From: Sphingosinithalassobacter tenebrarum
Lineage (GTDB): Bacteria; Pseudomonadota; Alphaproteobacteria; Sphingomonadales; Sphingomonadaceae
DNA: 64,000 nucleotides
Assembly: GCF_011057975.1 (NCBI RefSeq)
Contig: NZ_CP049109.1
Location: 434,001-498,000, forward strand
Direction of reading: 5' to 3'
The notes below the pieces were generated by a model. It was not told where the DNA came from. It saw nothing but the letters and a program-made list of their open reading frames with translations, and did no database searches. The position numbers and the translations under genes are program-made. Position 1 is the first letter of the stretch. Every line of letters begins with the position of its first letter. Below are positions 18,274 through 26,031 of this stretch, piece by piece.

Positions 18274-18876
18274 ATGAGCGAAGAAGACGAACGGGCGCAG
18301 CCCGCCATCGCGCGAAAGCGCAGGCGGACGATCCTGGCGGTCGACGACAATCGAACCAACCTGCACGTGCTGGCGCAGCGTCTCGGCGAACAGGGCTATC
18401 TGGTCGTCCAGTCGGACAGCGGCGCCGAGGCACTCGATCTCATCTCGGGCCGCGGATTCGATCTCGTTCTGCTCGACATGGCGATGCCGCATGTGAACGG
18501 CCTTGCCGTGCTGCGCGAAATTCGCGGTTCGCGCGATACCGCCGACTTGCCGGTCATATTGATGACCGGACAGAGCGAACCGAACGAAGCCGTCGACGCG
18601 CTGGCTTCGGGTGCCGACGACTATGTCGCAAAGCCGTTCGAATTCGAAGTGCTTGCCGCGCGGATCGCGCGCACGCTGGCGCGCGCGCAACGTGTCGAGG
18701 AACTCAAACGCTCCAATCTCGCGCTCGATGCGCGGATCGCGGCGCGCGCGATCGAACTGGGCGAAGCGCGCAGCGAACTGGCGAGCAACCGCGCCGATCG
18801 GACGCGACTGATCGCGTCGATCCAGGCGCTGCACGACGAAGTCGAGCGGCTCAGCGCCGGAACCAGTGCCTTCTGA
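18274..18876 (+). CDS. Orphan response regulator with C-terminal coiled coil
   Basis: A 200-residue protein with one receiver domain (about 18-128). The acidic pocket is D24/D25, the phospho-acceptor Asp68 (LVLLDMAMP), Thr98 and Lys120 (VAKPFEFE). The remaining 70 residues are charged and helical, with heptad spacing, and hold no DNA-binding or enzymatic domain. It probably signals through a protein partner. No histidine kinase lies next to it. Its 3' end overlaps the convergent zntB-like gene by 26 bp. Confidence 0.85.
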   Translation: MSEEDERAQPAIARKRRRTILAVDDNRTNLHVLAQRLGEQGYLVVQSDSGAEALDLISGRGFDLVLLDMAMPHVNGLAVLREIRGSRDTADLPVILMTGQSEPNEAVDALASGADDYVAKPFEFEVLAARIARTLARAQRVEELKRSNLALDARIAARAIELGEARSELASNRADRTRLIASIQALHDEVERLSAGTSAF

Positions 18877-19801
18877 TGAAATAGGCGGCGATTGCCAGCG
18901 CCATTACGGCGCAGACGCCGACCACGCCCCAGAACGCCCATTCGCGATGGGCATAGGGTATCCCGTCGACATTCATTCCCAGCAGCCCGGTGAGGAAGGT
19001 CAGCGGGAGGAAGATCATCGCGACGATCGCGATCATCAGCGAACGCTGGTCGAGTTGTTCGGCGCGCAGATCGGTAAGGCTTTCATGCATCAGCGCGGCG
19101 CGTTCGCGGATGCTTTCCAGCTCCTCGGCCATGCGCGCGGCGCGATCGGCGGCGGCGGCCAGGTGCAGCCGGTCATCGTCGCGCAGCCAGGGCTGGGGCA
19201 GGGTACCGAGCTTTTCCAGCGCGGCACGCTGCGGCGCGAGGAAGCGGCGATAGCCGATCGCCTGAATACGCGTTTCGTTGACGGCGCGCCGCAACTCGAA
19301 GGCGCGCGACATGTCGAGACTCTCCTCGCAATCGTCAAGCTGGTCACCGAGATCGGCGACCATCGGATCGAGTTCGGCGGTGATCGCCTGTGCCATTGCG
19401 GCAACGAGATCGCCCGGGTCGAGGATCGTGCCGGTCTCGACTTCGCCGCGCACCGTATCGACCGCGCTGAGCGGCAGGCGCGTGACGGAATAGACATTGC
19501 CCGCCGACACGAAGATGCGCACCGATGCAAGCCAGTCCGGTGCGTCGTCGCCCGAGGACAGGCCGCGCAGGTTGATCACCGCGCCGTCGCCCACCGCGTC
19601 GCAGCGCGGGCGCGTTTCGGTGGCGGTGAGCGCGTCGACGACAAAGGGCGGCAAGTGTGCGGATCTGGAAAGCCATGCCTTGGCGTGATCGTCATTGGTG
19701 GTGAGGTGAAACCAGCGCAGGTCCCCGTGCCGGTCGAGTGCGGCCTTCGGGGCGAGCTGCTCTAGCTGTCCCTGTCCGACGACATAGGCAAAACCGCTCA
19801 T
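18851..19801 (-). CDS. zntB: CorA/ZntB family divalent metal transporter
   Basis: Inner-membrane metal channel or transporter of the CorA superfamily. It has 316 residues: a cytoplasmic funnel domain with long helices, then two C-terminal membrane segments (IFLPLTFLTGLLGMNVDG, then WGVVGVCAVMALAIAAYFI) separated by the GMN motif GMNVDGIPY. The substrate (Zn, Mg or other) cannot be decided from the motif; the ZntB label reflects overall pattern. The start at 19801 overlaps the stop of the upstream siroheme-type gene, so lysA, that gene and this one form one operon. Confidence 0.85.
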   Translation of the reverse strand: MSGFAYVVGQGQLEQLAPKAALDRHGDLRWFHLTTNDDHAKAWLSRSAHLPPFVVDALTATETRPRCDAVGDGAVINLRGLSSGDDAPDWLASVRIFVSAGNVYSVTRLPLSAVDTVRGEVETGTILDPGDLVAAMAQAITAELDPMVADLGDQLDDCEESLDMSRAFELRRAVNETRIQAIGYRRFLAPQRAALEKLGTLPQPWLRDDDRLHLAAAADRAARMAEELESIRERAALMHESLTDLRAEQLDQRSLMIAIVAMIFLPLTFLTGLLGMNVDGIPYAHREWAFWGVVGVCAVMALAIAAYFIRRHWFRR

Positions 19802-20574
19802 CGCGCCATCTCCAGATCGATCGACAGGCCGGGGCCGGGTTCCCGCGGCGCGGCGGCGCATTCGTGCCGCGCGGCATCGGCACGCGCGCGGTTCAGGATC
19901 GCAGGCGGCACGTCGGCTCGGTGGAAGACGCGGTCGGCCTGTGCCAGCAGTCGCGCGGTGCGCAGCGTGAGCTCGTCCGGGTCGGGCGAAGCGAGGGTGA
20001 CGCGGACGAGGCGTGTTTCGCTCGAGTCGCCTGATGCTTCGAGCCATGCCGTGACTGCATCGGGCGCTGGTTCGGCGAGCGGATCGAGCGGCCCGCCGGA
20101 TGCCAGCGCGGCGCCGATCGCGCGGCGGCGTGGCCCGGCTTCAGGCCATTTCGCCCGGATCGCCGCGCGTGCCGCTTTGAGGCCGTTCGCCAGATTGCCG
20201 AGCCCGGCGGGCAGCAGCGCCTCGAGCCGCTGGCGCAGCGCCGCGGCGAGCCCTGCCGAAGCGCCACCGGTGGCGATCGCGATCAGCACCGGATCACGGT
20301 CGACGATCGCGGGCAGCGTGAAATCGCACAGCGCGGCGCGATCGGTCGCGTTGATCAGCACGCCGCGCTCGCGCAGCCGCGCCACGGCCGCTTCGGCTTC
20401 GCCGTCATCCTCGATCGCGACGATGGCGAGCGACGCTTCGCCGTCCTCGTCGCACACGCGCGCGCCCGCGCGTTCGAGCAGGCGGCGTTTCGCATCGGCC
20501 GCCTCGCCGGTGCCGAGCAGGATCACCGGCCGACCGGCGAGCCGCAGCAGCACCGGAAGGCCGGAAAGGCTCAT
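19798..20574 (-). CDS. Precorrin-2 dehydrogenase/ferrochelatase (CysG N-terminal type) with a vestigial methyltransferase tail
   Basis: Oxidises precorrin-2 and inserts iron in siroheme synthesis (CysG-B/Met8p activity). It has 258 residues: an NAD-binding Rossmann start (PVILLGTGEAADAKRRLLERAG), LINATDRAALCDFTLPAIV and the sirohydrochlorin region GGASAGLAAALRQRLEALLP. Residues 190-240 (DELTLRTARLLAQADRVFHR) resemble the first part of the SUMT/CysG-A methyltransferase domain, but its Gly-rich motif is replaced and the rest is absent. A separate SUMT is therefore expected elsewhere. It overlaps lysA at its start (ATGA) and zntB at its end. Confidence 0.82.
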   Translation of the reverse strand: MSLSGLPVLLRLAGRPVILLGTGEAADAKRRLLERAGARVCDEDGEASLAIVAIEDDGEAEAAVARLRERGVLINATDRAALCDFTLPAIVDRDPVLIAIATGGASAGLAAALRQRLEALLPAGLGNLANGLKAARAAIRAKWPEAGPRRRAIGAALASGGPLDPLAEPAPDAVTAWLEASGDSSETRLVRVTLASPDPDELTLRTARLLAQADRVFHRADVPPAILNRARADAARHECAAAPREPGPGLSIDLEMAR

Positions 20575-21830
20575 TTGAGCCAGTCCGGGACGTTTTCCTC
20601 GGACATGATCGTTTCGGCGGCGATGCGCCCGGCGACGACGGCGTAATTCGCGCCTTCGACGAGCACTTCGGGGACGAGCGGGCGGCTGTTATAGGTGCTC
20701 GCCATCGTCGCGCCATAGGCGCCTGCGCTACGCAGCACGATCAGGTCGCCGGTCTTCACTGTGTCGATTTTGCGCGCCTTGGCGAAGACGTCGCTCGATT
20801 CGCAAACCGGCCCGGCGACATTGGCCGTGATCATCTCGCCGCTGGGGCGCACGGCTTCGACCGCGTGATAGGCGTCATACATCGCGACGCGCGCCAGATC
20901 ATTCATCGCGCCGTCGACAATCACCCAGGGATGGGTGACGCCCGGCTTGACCCACAGTACCTGTGTCATGAACACGCCCGCATTGGCCGCGATCACGCGC
21001 CCGGGCTCGAACATCAGCGCGACGTCCCAATCCTTTGTCACCCGCGCGACCATCGCGCCGAAATCGGCCGGGCTCGGCGGTTCCTCGCCGGGGCGATAGG
21101 GCACGCCCAGGCCGCCGCCGAGATCGACATGGGTGACGGCGTGACCCGCCGCGCGCAGCTCGCGTACCAGCGCGCCGATGCGATTGAACGCGGCTTCGAG
21201 CGGGTCGAGGCTGGTCAGCTGGCTGCCGATATGCACCGCCACGCCGCGCAGGTTCAGGCCGGGCAGCTTCGCCAGCCGTGCGAAGATTTCCGGCGCCTGA
21301 TCGATCGGCAGGCCGAACTTGTTTTCCGCCTTGCCGGTCGAGATTTTCTCATGCGTGCCGGCATCGACATCGGGATTGACGCGCAGCACCGCCGGGGCGG
21401 TCATGCCGCGTTCGGCTGCGAGCTGGGCAAGGACGACGCCCTCTTCCTCCAGCTCGAGATTGAACTGGCCGATCCCCGCATCGAGCGCGGCGGCGAGCTC
21501 GGCGCGCGACTTTCCGACGCCCGAAAAGACGATGTCCTTCGCCGCCATCCCGCTCGCCAGCGCGCGCTTCATCTCGCCGACCGAGACGACATCTGCGCCG
21601 AAACCTTCCTGCGCCAGCACGCGCAGTACCGCGAGATTGGGATTGGCCTTGATCGCGAAGGCGCAATGGACGCGCGGCACGGCGGCCAGCCCTTCGCGAA
21701 ACACGCGGGCATGGCGGCGCAGGGTCGCGGCCGAATAGACATAGACCGGGGTGCCGACTTCCCCGGCGATCCGGGAAAGCGGGACGTCTTCGGCGTAGAG
21801 TTCGCCGTTCTGAAGCGCGAAATAATCCAT
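20571..21830 (-). CDS. lysA: Diaminopimelate decarboxylase
   Basis: Last step of lysine synthesis: meso-diaminopimelate to L-lysine, PLP-dependent. It has 419 residues, normal for LysA. The PLP lysine is Lys61 in HCAFAIKANPN; the glycine-rich phosphate loop is HVDLGGGLGVPY; the second-domain signature is GPVCESSDVFAK. Start ATG 21830 gives the canonical MDYFALQNGELYAEDVPL. It is the first gene of lysA / siroheme gene / zntB on the minus strand. Upstream, a plus-strand zinc-ribbon gene separates it from its common neighbours argH and the small lipoprotein. Confidence 0.96.
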   Translation of the reverse strand: MDYFALQNGELYAEDVPLSRIAGEVGTPVYVYSAATLRRHARVFREGLAAVPRVHCAFAIKANPNLAVLRVLAQEGFGADVVSVGEMKRALASGMAAKDIVFSGVGKSRAELAAALDAGIGQFNLELEEEGVVLAQLAAERGMTAPAVLRVNPDVDAGTHEKISTGKAENKFGLPIDQAPEIFARLAKLPGLNLRGVAVHIGSQLTSLDPLEAAFNRIGALVRELRAAGHAVTHVDLGGGLGVPYRPGEEPPSPADFGAMVARVTKDWDVALMFEPGRVIAANAGVFMTQVLWVKPGVTHPWVIVDGAMNDLARVAMYDAYHAVEAVRPSGEMITANVAGPVCESSDVFAKARKIDTVKTGDLIVLRSAGAYGATMASTYNSRPLVPEVLVEGANYAVVAGRIAAETIMSEENVPDWLK

Positions 21831-21881
21831 CGCCGCCCCTTTGCGGCAAAGTCGCCGCCGGGAAAAGGGCGGCGTGCACAT

Positions 21882-21899
21882 CGTTGCGCTGGCGCAACG
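21882..21899. promoter_or_regulatory. 18-bp palindrome in the lysA / zinc-ribbon divergent promoter region
   Basis: CGTTGCGC-TG-GCGCAACG is a perfect 8-bp inverted repeat with a 2-bp centre. It lies in the 162-bp gap between the divergent starts. A TATAGT hexamer at 21912-21917 could be a plus-strand -10. Symmetry and position suggest an operator, but no regulator is named by the sequence. Confidence 0.45.
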
Positions 21900-21992
21900 G
21901 GAGGTGCGCGCTATAGTTCGCGCTCCGGCGGCTATTTTGCGCCGGCCGGGGTGTGCCGCTCGTGGCGGCGCCGATGCGGGAGAGTGAGTCGC

Positions 21993-22670
21993 ATGTCCGA
22001 ACCGATGTTTCATTTCCACTGCCCGAAATGCGGGTGGGTGCGCGCCGCGCCGGCGATGTTCGAAACCGAGCAATGTGCGAGCTGCGGCCATCTCTTCAAG
22101 CTGGGCGCCGGCCAGATGGTCAGCCCGATTCCACCCGACATGGTACCGGAGATGCTCGCCGCGCAGCAGGCGGCGGCCGGATCCGCCGACGTGGCGAGTG
22201 ACGAGACGATCGGGCATGCAGCGGCCAAGGATCTTGTCGCCCGGATGGGCGCGGTTGCCGGAAGCCCCGCCATTTCCGAGCCAGCCGCTGCTTCCGCGCC
22301 TGTTCCCGCTCCGGCGGCGCGGGCAGCCGCACCGGTCGCGCCTCGGCCGGCGCCGGACAAGCGCGCGGGCTGGACGATCTTCGCGGTGGGATGCGTCATC
22401 GCCCTGCTCGCCTTTCCGATCGGTCAGGCACTGATGGGGGTGCATGTCCTGGTCGGTACCGCGGCGATGCTCGGACTGCTCGCCTTTGGCCTTCGCGGCA
22501 TTTATGGCGGGTTGCGCGACGCACTCGGGATCGGGCCGGGCGTGGCGGCGCTGCTCGCCTTTTTCGCGCTCGGACCGCTCACGCTGCTCGCCATGACGGC
22601 GATGGAGGCGATCGGAATGGGCGTGCTGGGCGACAGCGAATCGAGCGAGAGCCGACCGGTCGCCGGCTGA
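21993..22670 (+). CDS. Zinc-ribbon membrane protein of unknown function
   Basis: A 225-residue protein with an N-terminal four-cysteine zinc ribbon (CPKCGW at 10-15, CASCGH at 28-33), an Ala/Pro-rich linker (about 80-120) and three hydrophobic helices in the last 100 residues (WTIFAVGCVIALLAFPIG; VLVGTAAMLGLLAFGLRG; ALLAFFALGPLTLLAMTAM). I do not recognise a named family; similar zinc-ribbon/TM proteins are often annotated MJ0042-like. ATG 21993 has GGGAG 10 bp upstream. It sits alone on the plus strand, inserted into an otherwise minus-strand block. Confidence 0.7.
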   Translation: MSEPMFHFHCPKCGWVRAAPAMFETEQCASCGHLFKLGAGQMVSPIPPDMVPEMLAAQQAAAGSADVASDETIGHAAAKDLVARMGAVAGSPAISEPAAASAPVPAPAARAAAPVAPRPAPDKRAGWTIFAVGCVIALLAFPIGQALMGVHVLVGTAAMLGLLAFGLRGIYGGLRDALGIGPGVAALLAFFALGPLTLLAMTAMEAIGMGVLGDSESSESRPVAG

Positions 22671-22675
22671 CGCCG

Positions 22676-22924
22676 TTATTCGGGCGGCGGCAAATCGAAT
22701 TCGTCGCTGCGGCGCTTCTCGGAGCTTTCGATCAAGTCGTCGCTGCGCGCCGGACGCGTCTGGATCGGGGCGTCGAGCAGTTCGCCGGGAGTGGGCCTGT
22801 CCTCGGCGCCATAGGGCGCGGGCGGCAGCGCCTGTCCCGACGAGGGTTCGAGCCCCTCGCGTGCGCCGCATGCCGAAAGCAGCAGCGCGGCGGCGGCAAT
22901 TGCGACGGGAGCGATACGCATCAT
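22676..22924 (-). CDS. Small lipoprotein, LptM-like
   Basis: An 82-residue protein with a signal peptide and lipobox LLLSAC (acylated Cys19), followed by [12 protein letters not shown]. This resembles the CGxKGPLxxP start of LptM (YifL), the chaperone that helps mature the LPS translocon. The common position between argH and lysA supports this. The tail is longer than in typical LptM and rich in acidic residues and proline. Its start overlaps the argH stop (ATGA). Confidence 0.65.
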   Translation of the reverse strand: MMRIAPVAIAAAALLLSACGAREGLEPSSGQALPPAPYGAEDRPTPGELLDAPIQTRPARSDDLIESSEKRRSDEFDLPPPE

Positions 22925-24300
22925 CTGTCCTCTTCCTCGAGCGTCTTGCGCGCGGCCGCGATCGCCTCGCGCACACGGGACGGGGCAGTGCCGCCGAAGC
23001 TCATCCGGCTGGCGACCGACGCATCGACGCTGAGCACGTCATAGACGCGTTGATCGATCCTGTCGTCCACTTCGCGCAGGGCTTCGAGCGGAAGCTGGTC
23101 GAGCCGCACGCCGTCCGCCTCGGCGCGGGCGACGGCGCGGCCGGTGATGTGATGCGCCTGGCGGAAGGGCACGCCCGCTTCGCGCACCAGCCAGTCGGCA
23201 AGATCGGTCGCGGTGGCAAAGCCCGATTCGGCGAGGCCGCGCATGCGATCGGTGCGGAAGCTCGCGCTTTCGACCATCCCGGTCATCGCCGCGATGCACA
23301 GGCCGAGCAGGTCGTGCGCTTCGAACACCGGCGGCTTGTCGTCCTGCATGTCCTTGGAATAGGCGAGCGGCAGCCCCTTCATCGACACCATCAGGCTGGT
23401 CATGCAGCCCATGATCCGCCCGGCATGGCCGCGCACCAGCTCGGCGGCGTCGGGATTGCGCTTCTGCGGCATGATCGACGATCCGGTCGACCATTGATCG
23501 GAGAGCGAGACGAAGCCGAAGGGCTGGCTCGCCCAGATCACGAATTCCTCGGCCAGACGCGAAAGATGCAGCGAGGCCTGCACTGCCGCCGTCAGATATT
23601 CGATCGCGAAATCGCGGTCCGAAACCGAATCGAGCGAATTGCGGGTGGGACCATCGAAACCGAGCGCCGAGGCGGTCGCTTCGCGGTCGATCGGAAAGCC
23701 CGTCCCGGCCAGCGCCGCCGCGCCGAGCGGGCAGAGATTGAGCCGCGCGCGGGCATCCGCCAGCCGGGCGCGATCGCGCGCGAACATTTCGTAATAGGCC
23801 ATCAGATGGTGGCCGAGCGTAACCGGCTGGGCGGACTGGAGATGCGTGAAGCCCGGCATCACGCTGTCGGCATGTTCCTCGGCGCGGGCGAGCAGCGCGG
23901 TCTGCAGCGCCTTGAGCCCCGCCGAAGCCTCGTCGATCGCGTCGCGCGTCCACAGGCGGAAATCGGTCGCCACCTGATCGTTGCGCGAACGCGCGGTATG
24001 AAGCCGCCCGGCCGCTTCGCCGATCTTCTCGGACAGCGCGTTTTCGGTGACCATATGGATGTCTTCGAGCGCATAATCGACCGGCACGCCGTCGGCTTCG
24101 AAGTCGCTGGCGACGGCATCGAGCCCTTCGGAAATCGCCTGCGCGTCCTCGCTCGAAACAATGCCCTGCTTGCCCAGCATCGCAACATGCGCCTGCGATC
24201 CGGCGATGTCCTGCCGCCACAGTCGCTTGTCGAACGGGATCGAGGCGTTTATCTCGCGCATCACTGCCGAGGGGCCTTCCGCGAAACGCCCGCCCCACAT
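22921..24300 (-). CDS. argH: Argininosuccinate lyase
   Basis: Splits argininosuccinate into arginine and fumarate. It has 459 residues, with the canonical start [20 protein letters not shown] and the fumarase-superfamily signature [12 protein letters not shown] holding the catalytic serine loop. The frame is open further upstream, but MWGGRF is the usual first block. The ATG at 24300-24298 overlaps the ATG of the divergent TlpA-like gene by two bases, so the promoter and ribosome site of each lie inside the other gene. The small lipoprotein is coupled downstream. Confidence 0.95.
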   Translation of the reverse strand: MWGGRFAEGPSAVMREINASIPFDKRLWRQDIAGSQAHVAMLGKQGIVSSEDAQAISEGLDAVASDFEADGVPVDYALEDIHMVTENALSEKIGEAAGRLHTARSRNDQVATDFRLWTRDAIDEASAGLKALQTALLARAEEHADSVMPGFTHLQSAQPVTLGHHLMAYYEMFARDRARLADARARLNLCPLGAAALAGTGFPIDREATASALGFDGPTRNSLDSVSDRDFAIEYLTAAVQASLHLSRLAEEFVIWASQPFGFVSLSDQWSTGSSIMPQKRNPDAAELVRGHAGRIMGCMTSLMVSMKGLPLAYSKDMQDDKPPVFEAHDLLGLCIAAMTGMVESASFRTDRMRGLAESGFATATDLADWLVREAGVPFRQAHHITGRAVARAEADGVRLDQLPLEALREVDDRIDQRVYDVLSVDASVASRMSFGGTAPSRVREAIAAARKTLEEEDR

Positions 24301-24907
24301 GCTGTTGGAGCCTGTCTTGCGTCCGGTAATCGCTTCTCTCCTTGCCGTACTGGCCGTTTCCGTCGCGGGTTGCGATAGGCAAAGCCCCGCCACGGAGCAA
24401 GCGAACGAAGCACTGACCGCCGAAGCGAAGATGCCGCCCGTCGCGGGCAATGGCGCGGCGGTGGAAGGCGGACAGGTCGATCGCAGCCATGTGGGAGAAG
24501 CGGCGCCCGAACTGGCGTTTGTCGCGCCAGATGGATCGCAGACGTCGCTCGAATCCTTTCGCGGCAAACCGGTGCTGCTCAATCTCTGGGCAACCTGGTG
24601 CGCACCATGCGTCGCGGAATTGCCCACGCTGGATGCACTGGCGGAACGCGAGGCGGACCAGCTGCGGGTGATTGCGCTGAGCCAGGATTTCGACGGCAAG
24701 GAAAAGGTCGAAACCTTTTTTGCGGATAAGGGGTTCGCGAATTTGCAGCCCTATCGCGACGACGAAGCCGCGTTCAGCCTGTCGATGCAGACCAATTTGC
24801 CTACGACGATCCTCTATGACGCGCAGGGCCGTGAGGTCTGGCGGGTGCTGGGTGATATGGACTGGACCGGCGAGGCTGCTGCGGAGCTGCTTGCCGAGGT
24901 GGAGTAG
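24299..24907 (+). CDS. TlpA-type thioredoxin-fold lipoprotein
   Basis: Periplasmic disulfide reductase anchored as a lipoprotein. It has 202 residues: a signal peptide with lipobox SVAGC (Cys25), a linker, then a thioredoxin fold with active site WATWCAPC (Cys101, Cys104) and the cis-Pro region [17 protein letters not shown]. Such proteins reduce thiols for cytochrome c maturation or other partners; no ccm genes are nearby. The exact start is uncertain: ATG 24299 shares bases with the argH start and has no visible ribosome site, and an in-frame TTG follows at 24305. Confidence 0.83.
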   Translation: MLLEPVLRPVIASLLAVLAVSVAGCDRQSPATEQANEALTAEAKMPPVAGNGAAVEGGQVDRSHVGEAAPELAFVAPDGSQTSLESFRGKPVLLNLWATWCAPCVAELPTLDALAEREADQLRVIALSQDFDGKEKVETFFADKGFANLQPYRDDEAAFSLSMQTNLPTTILYDAQGREVWRVLGDMDWTGEAAAELLAEVE

Positions 24908-24920
24908 GTCCAAGCCCTCT

Positions 24921-25022
24921 CGTTTGTTTCGAGCGCAGGGTCGAGCGCAGTCGAGATCCGAAGTCGAGAAGGCGGTTCTCGACGCCGCTTCTCGGCAGGC
25001 TCGAAGCTGCTCGAACCAAACG
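24921..25022. repeat. Imperfect inverted repeat of about 100 bp, interspersed-repeat type
   Basis: The left arm, starting CGTTTGTTTCGAGCGCAG, pairs with the right arm CTGCTCGAACCAAACG at its far end. Inside is a perfect 8-bp hairpin, GTCGAGAA/TTCTCGAC (24963-24983). The GTCGAG/CTCGAC/GAGCGCAG vocabulary is what intergenic REP-like elements of many sphingomonads look like. It lies between the TlpA-like gene and the ABC transporter genes and may also act as a transcription end for the former. Confidence 0.6.
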
Positions 25023-25104
25023 GATCTTCTACCATCTCTCGGTTTCGCGCCTTGATCCGCCGGGCGGCATGCTCCACTAACACACGCATTCTCCGGGGGA
25101 ATGC

Positions 25105-26031
25105 ATGACGGCCTTACTTCTCGATCACGTCACCAAGCGGTTCGGTAGCGTTACCGCGGTCGATGATCTCAGCTTCTCGGTCCCCAGGGGGCAGGTGTAC
25201 GGCTTTCTCGGCGGCAATGGCGCGGGCAAGACGACCTCGCTGCGCATGGTGCTCGACATCATCCGGCCCACCAGCGGCCGGATCGAAGTGCTGGGCAAGG
25301 CGCCGGGGCGTGAGAACAGCGCCGATCTGGGCTTCCTCCCCGAAGAGCGCGGCCTCTACAAGACGATGAGCGCGATCGACACGATCGTCTATTTCGGCCG
25401 TCTGAAGGGTATGACCGCAAGCGACGCGCGCGCCGAGGGCGAAAAGCTGCTCGCGCGGTTCGACCTTTCCGATTTCGCCAAGACCAATGTCGACAAGCTC
25501 TCCAAGGGCATGGCGCAGAAGGTGCAACTCGCCACCGCGGTGGTGAACAAGCCCAGTCTCTTGATCCTCGACGAACCCTTTTCGGGACTGGATCCGGTCA
25601 ATCAGGGGCTGCTCGAAGACGAGATCCGCCGCGCGGCCGATGACGGGGCGACGGTGATCTTCTCGACGCATGTCATGCAGCATGCCGAGCGATTGTGCGA
25701 CCGGCTGTTGCTGATCGCGAAGGGCGCCAAGCGATTCGAAGGTACGCTGGAAGAAGCGCGCGCCGAACTGCCGCCGCGGCTCACTATCGTTTCGCGCGAA
25801 ACGCCTGCGGGCTTGCCGGGGGTGGTTTCGGCGAGCGAGGCAGGTGCTGCCGGCGAAGGTTGGACCGCCTGGTCGATCGAAATGGAGCAGGGGCGCGATC
25901 CGGGCGACTTGCTCGAGGCGTGCACCGCGCGCGGTTTCGCGCTGCGCGGGTTCGAGCAGCACAAGCCCAGCCTGCACGATGTTTTCATCCATATCGTCGG
26001 CGCGGCTCCGGTCGGGGAGGTCAAGGCATGA
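25105..26031 (+). CDS. ABC exporter ATP-binding protein, NatA-like
   Basis: ATPase of an ABC exporter. It has 308 residues, Walker A LGGNGAGKT (36-44), a signature LSKGMAQKVQLA in place of the classic LSGGQ, Walker B LLILDEPFSGLDP and a switch His in IFSTHVMQHAE. The C-terminal 80 residues (with FALRGFEQHKPSLHDVFIHI) match the DUF4162 extension seen in NatA-type ATPases. It overlaps the permease gene by 4 bp (ATGA). Confidence 0.9.
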   Translation: MTALLLDHVTKRFGSVTAVDDLSFSVPRGQVYGFLGGNGAGKTTSLRMVLDIIRPTSGRIEVLGKAPGRENSADLGFLPEERGLYKTMSAIDTIVYFGRLKGMTASDARAEGEKLLARFDLSDFAKTNVDKLSKGMAQKVQLATAVVNKPSLLILDEPFSGLDPVNQGLLEDEIRRAADDGATVIFSTHVMQHAERLCDRLLLIAKGAKRFEGTLEEARAELPPRLTIVSRETPAGLPGVVSASEAGAAGEGWTAWSIEMEQGRDPGDLLEACTARGFALRGFEQHKPSLHDVFIHIVGAAPVGEVKA

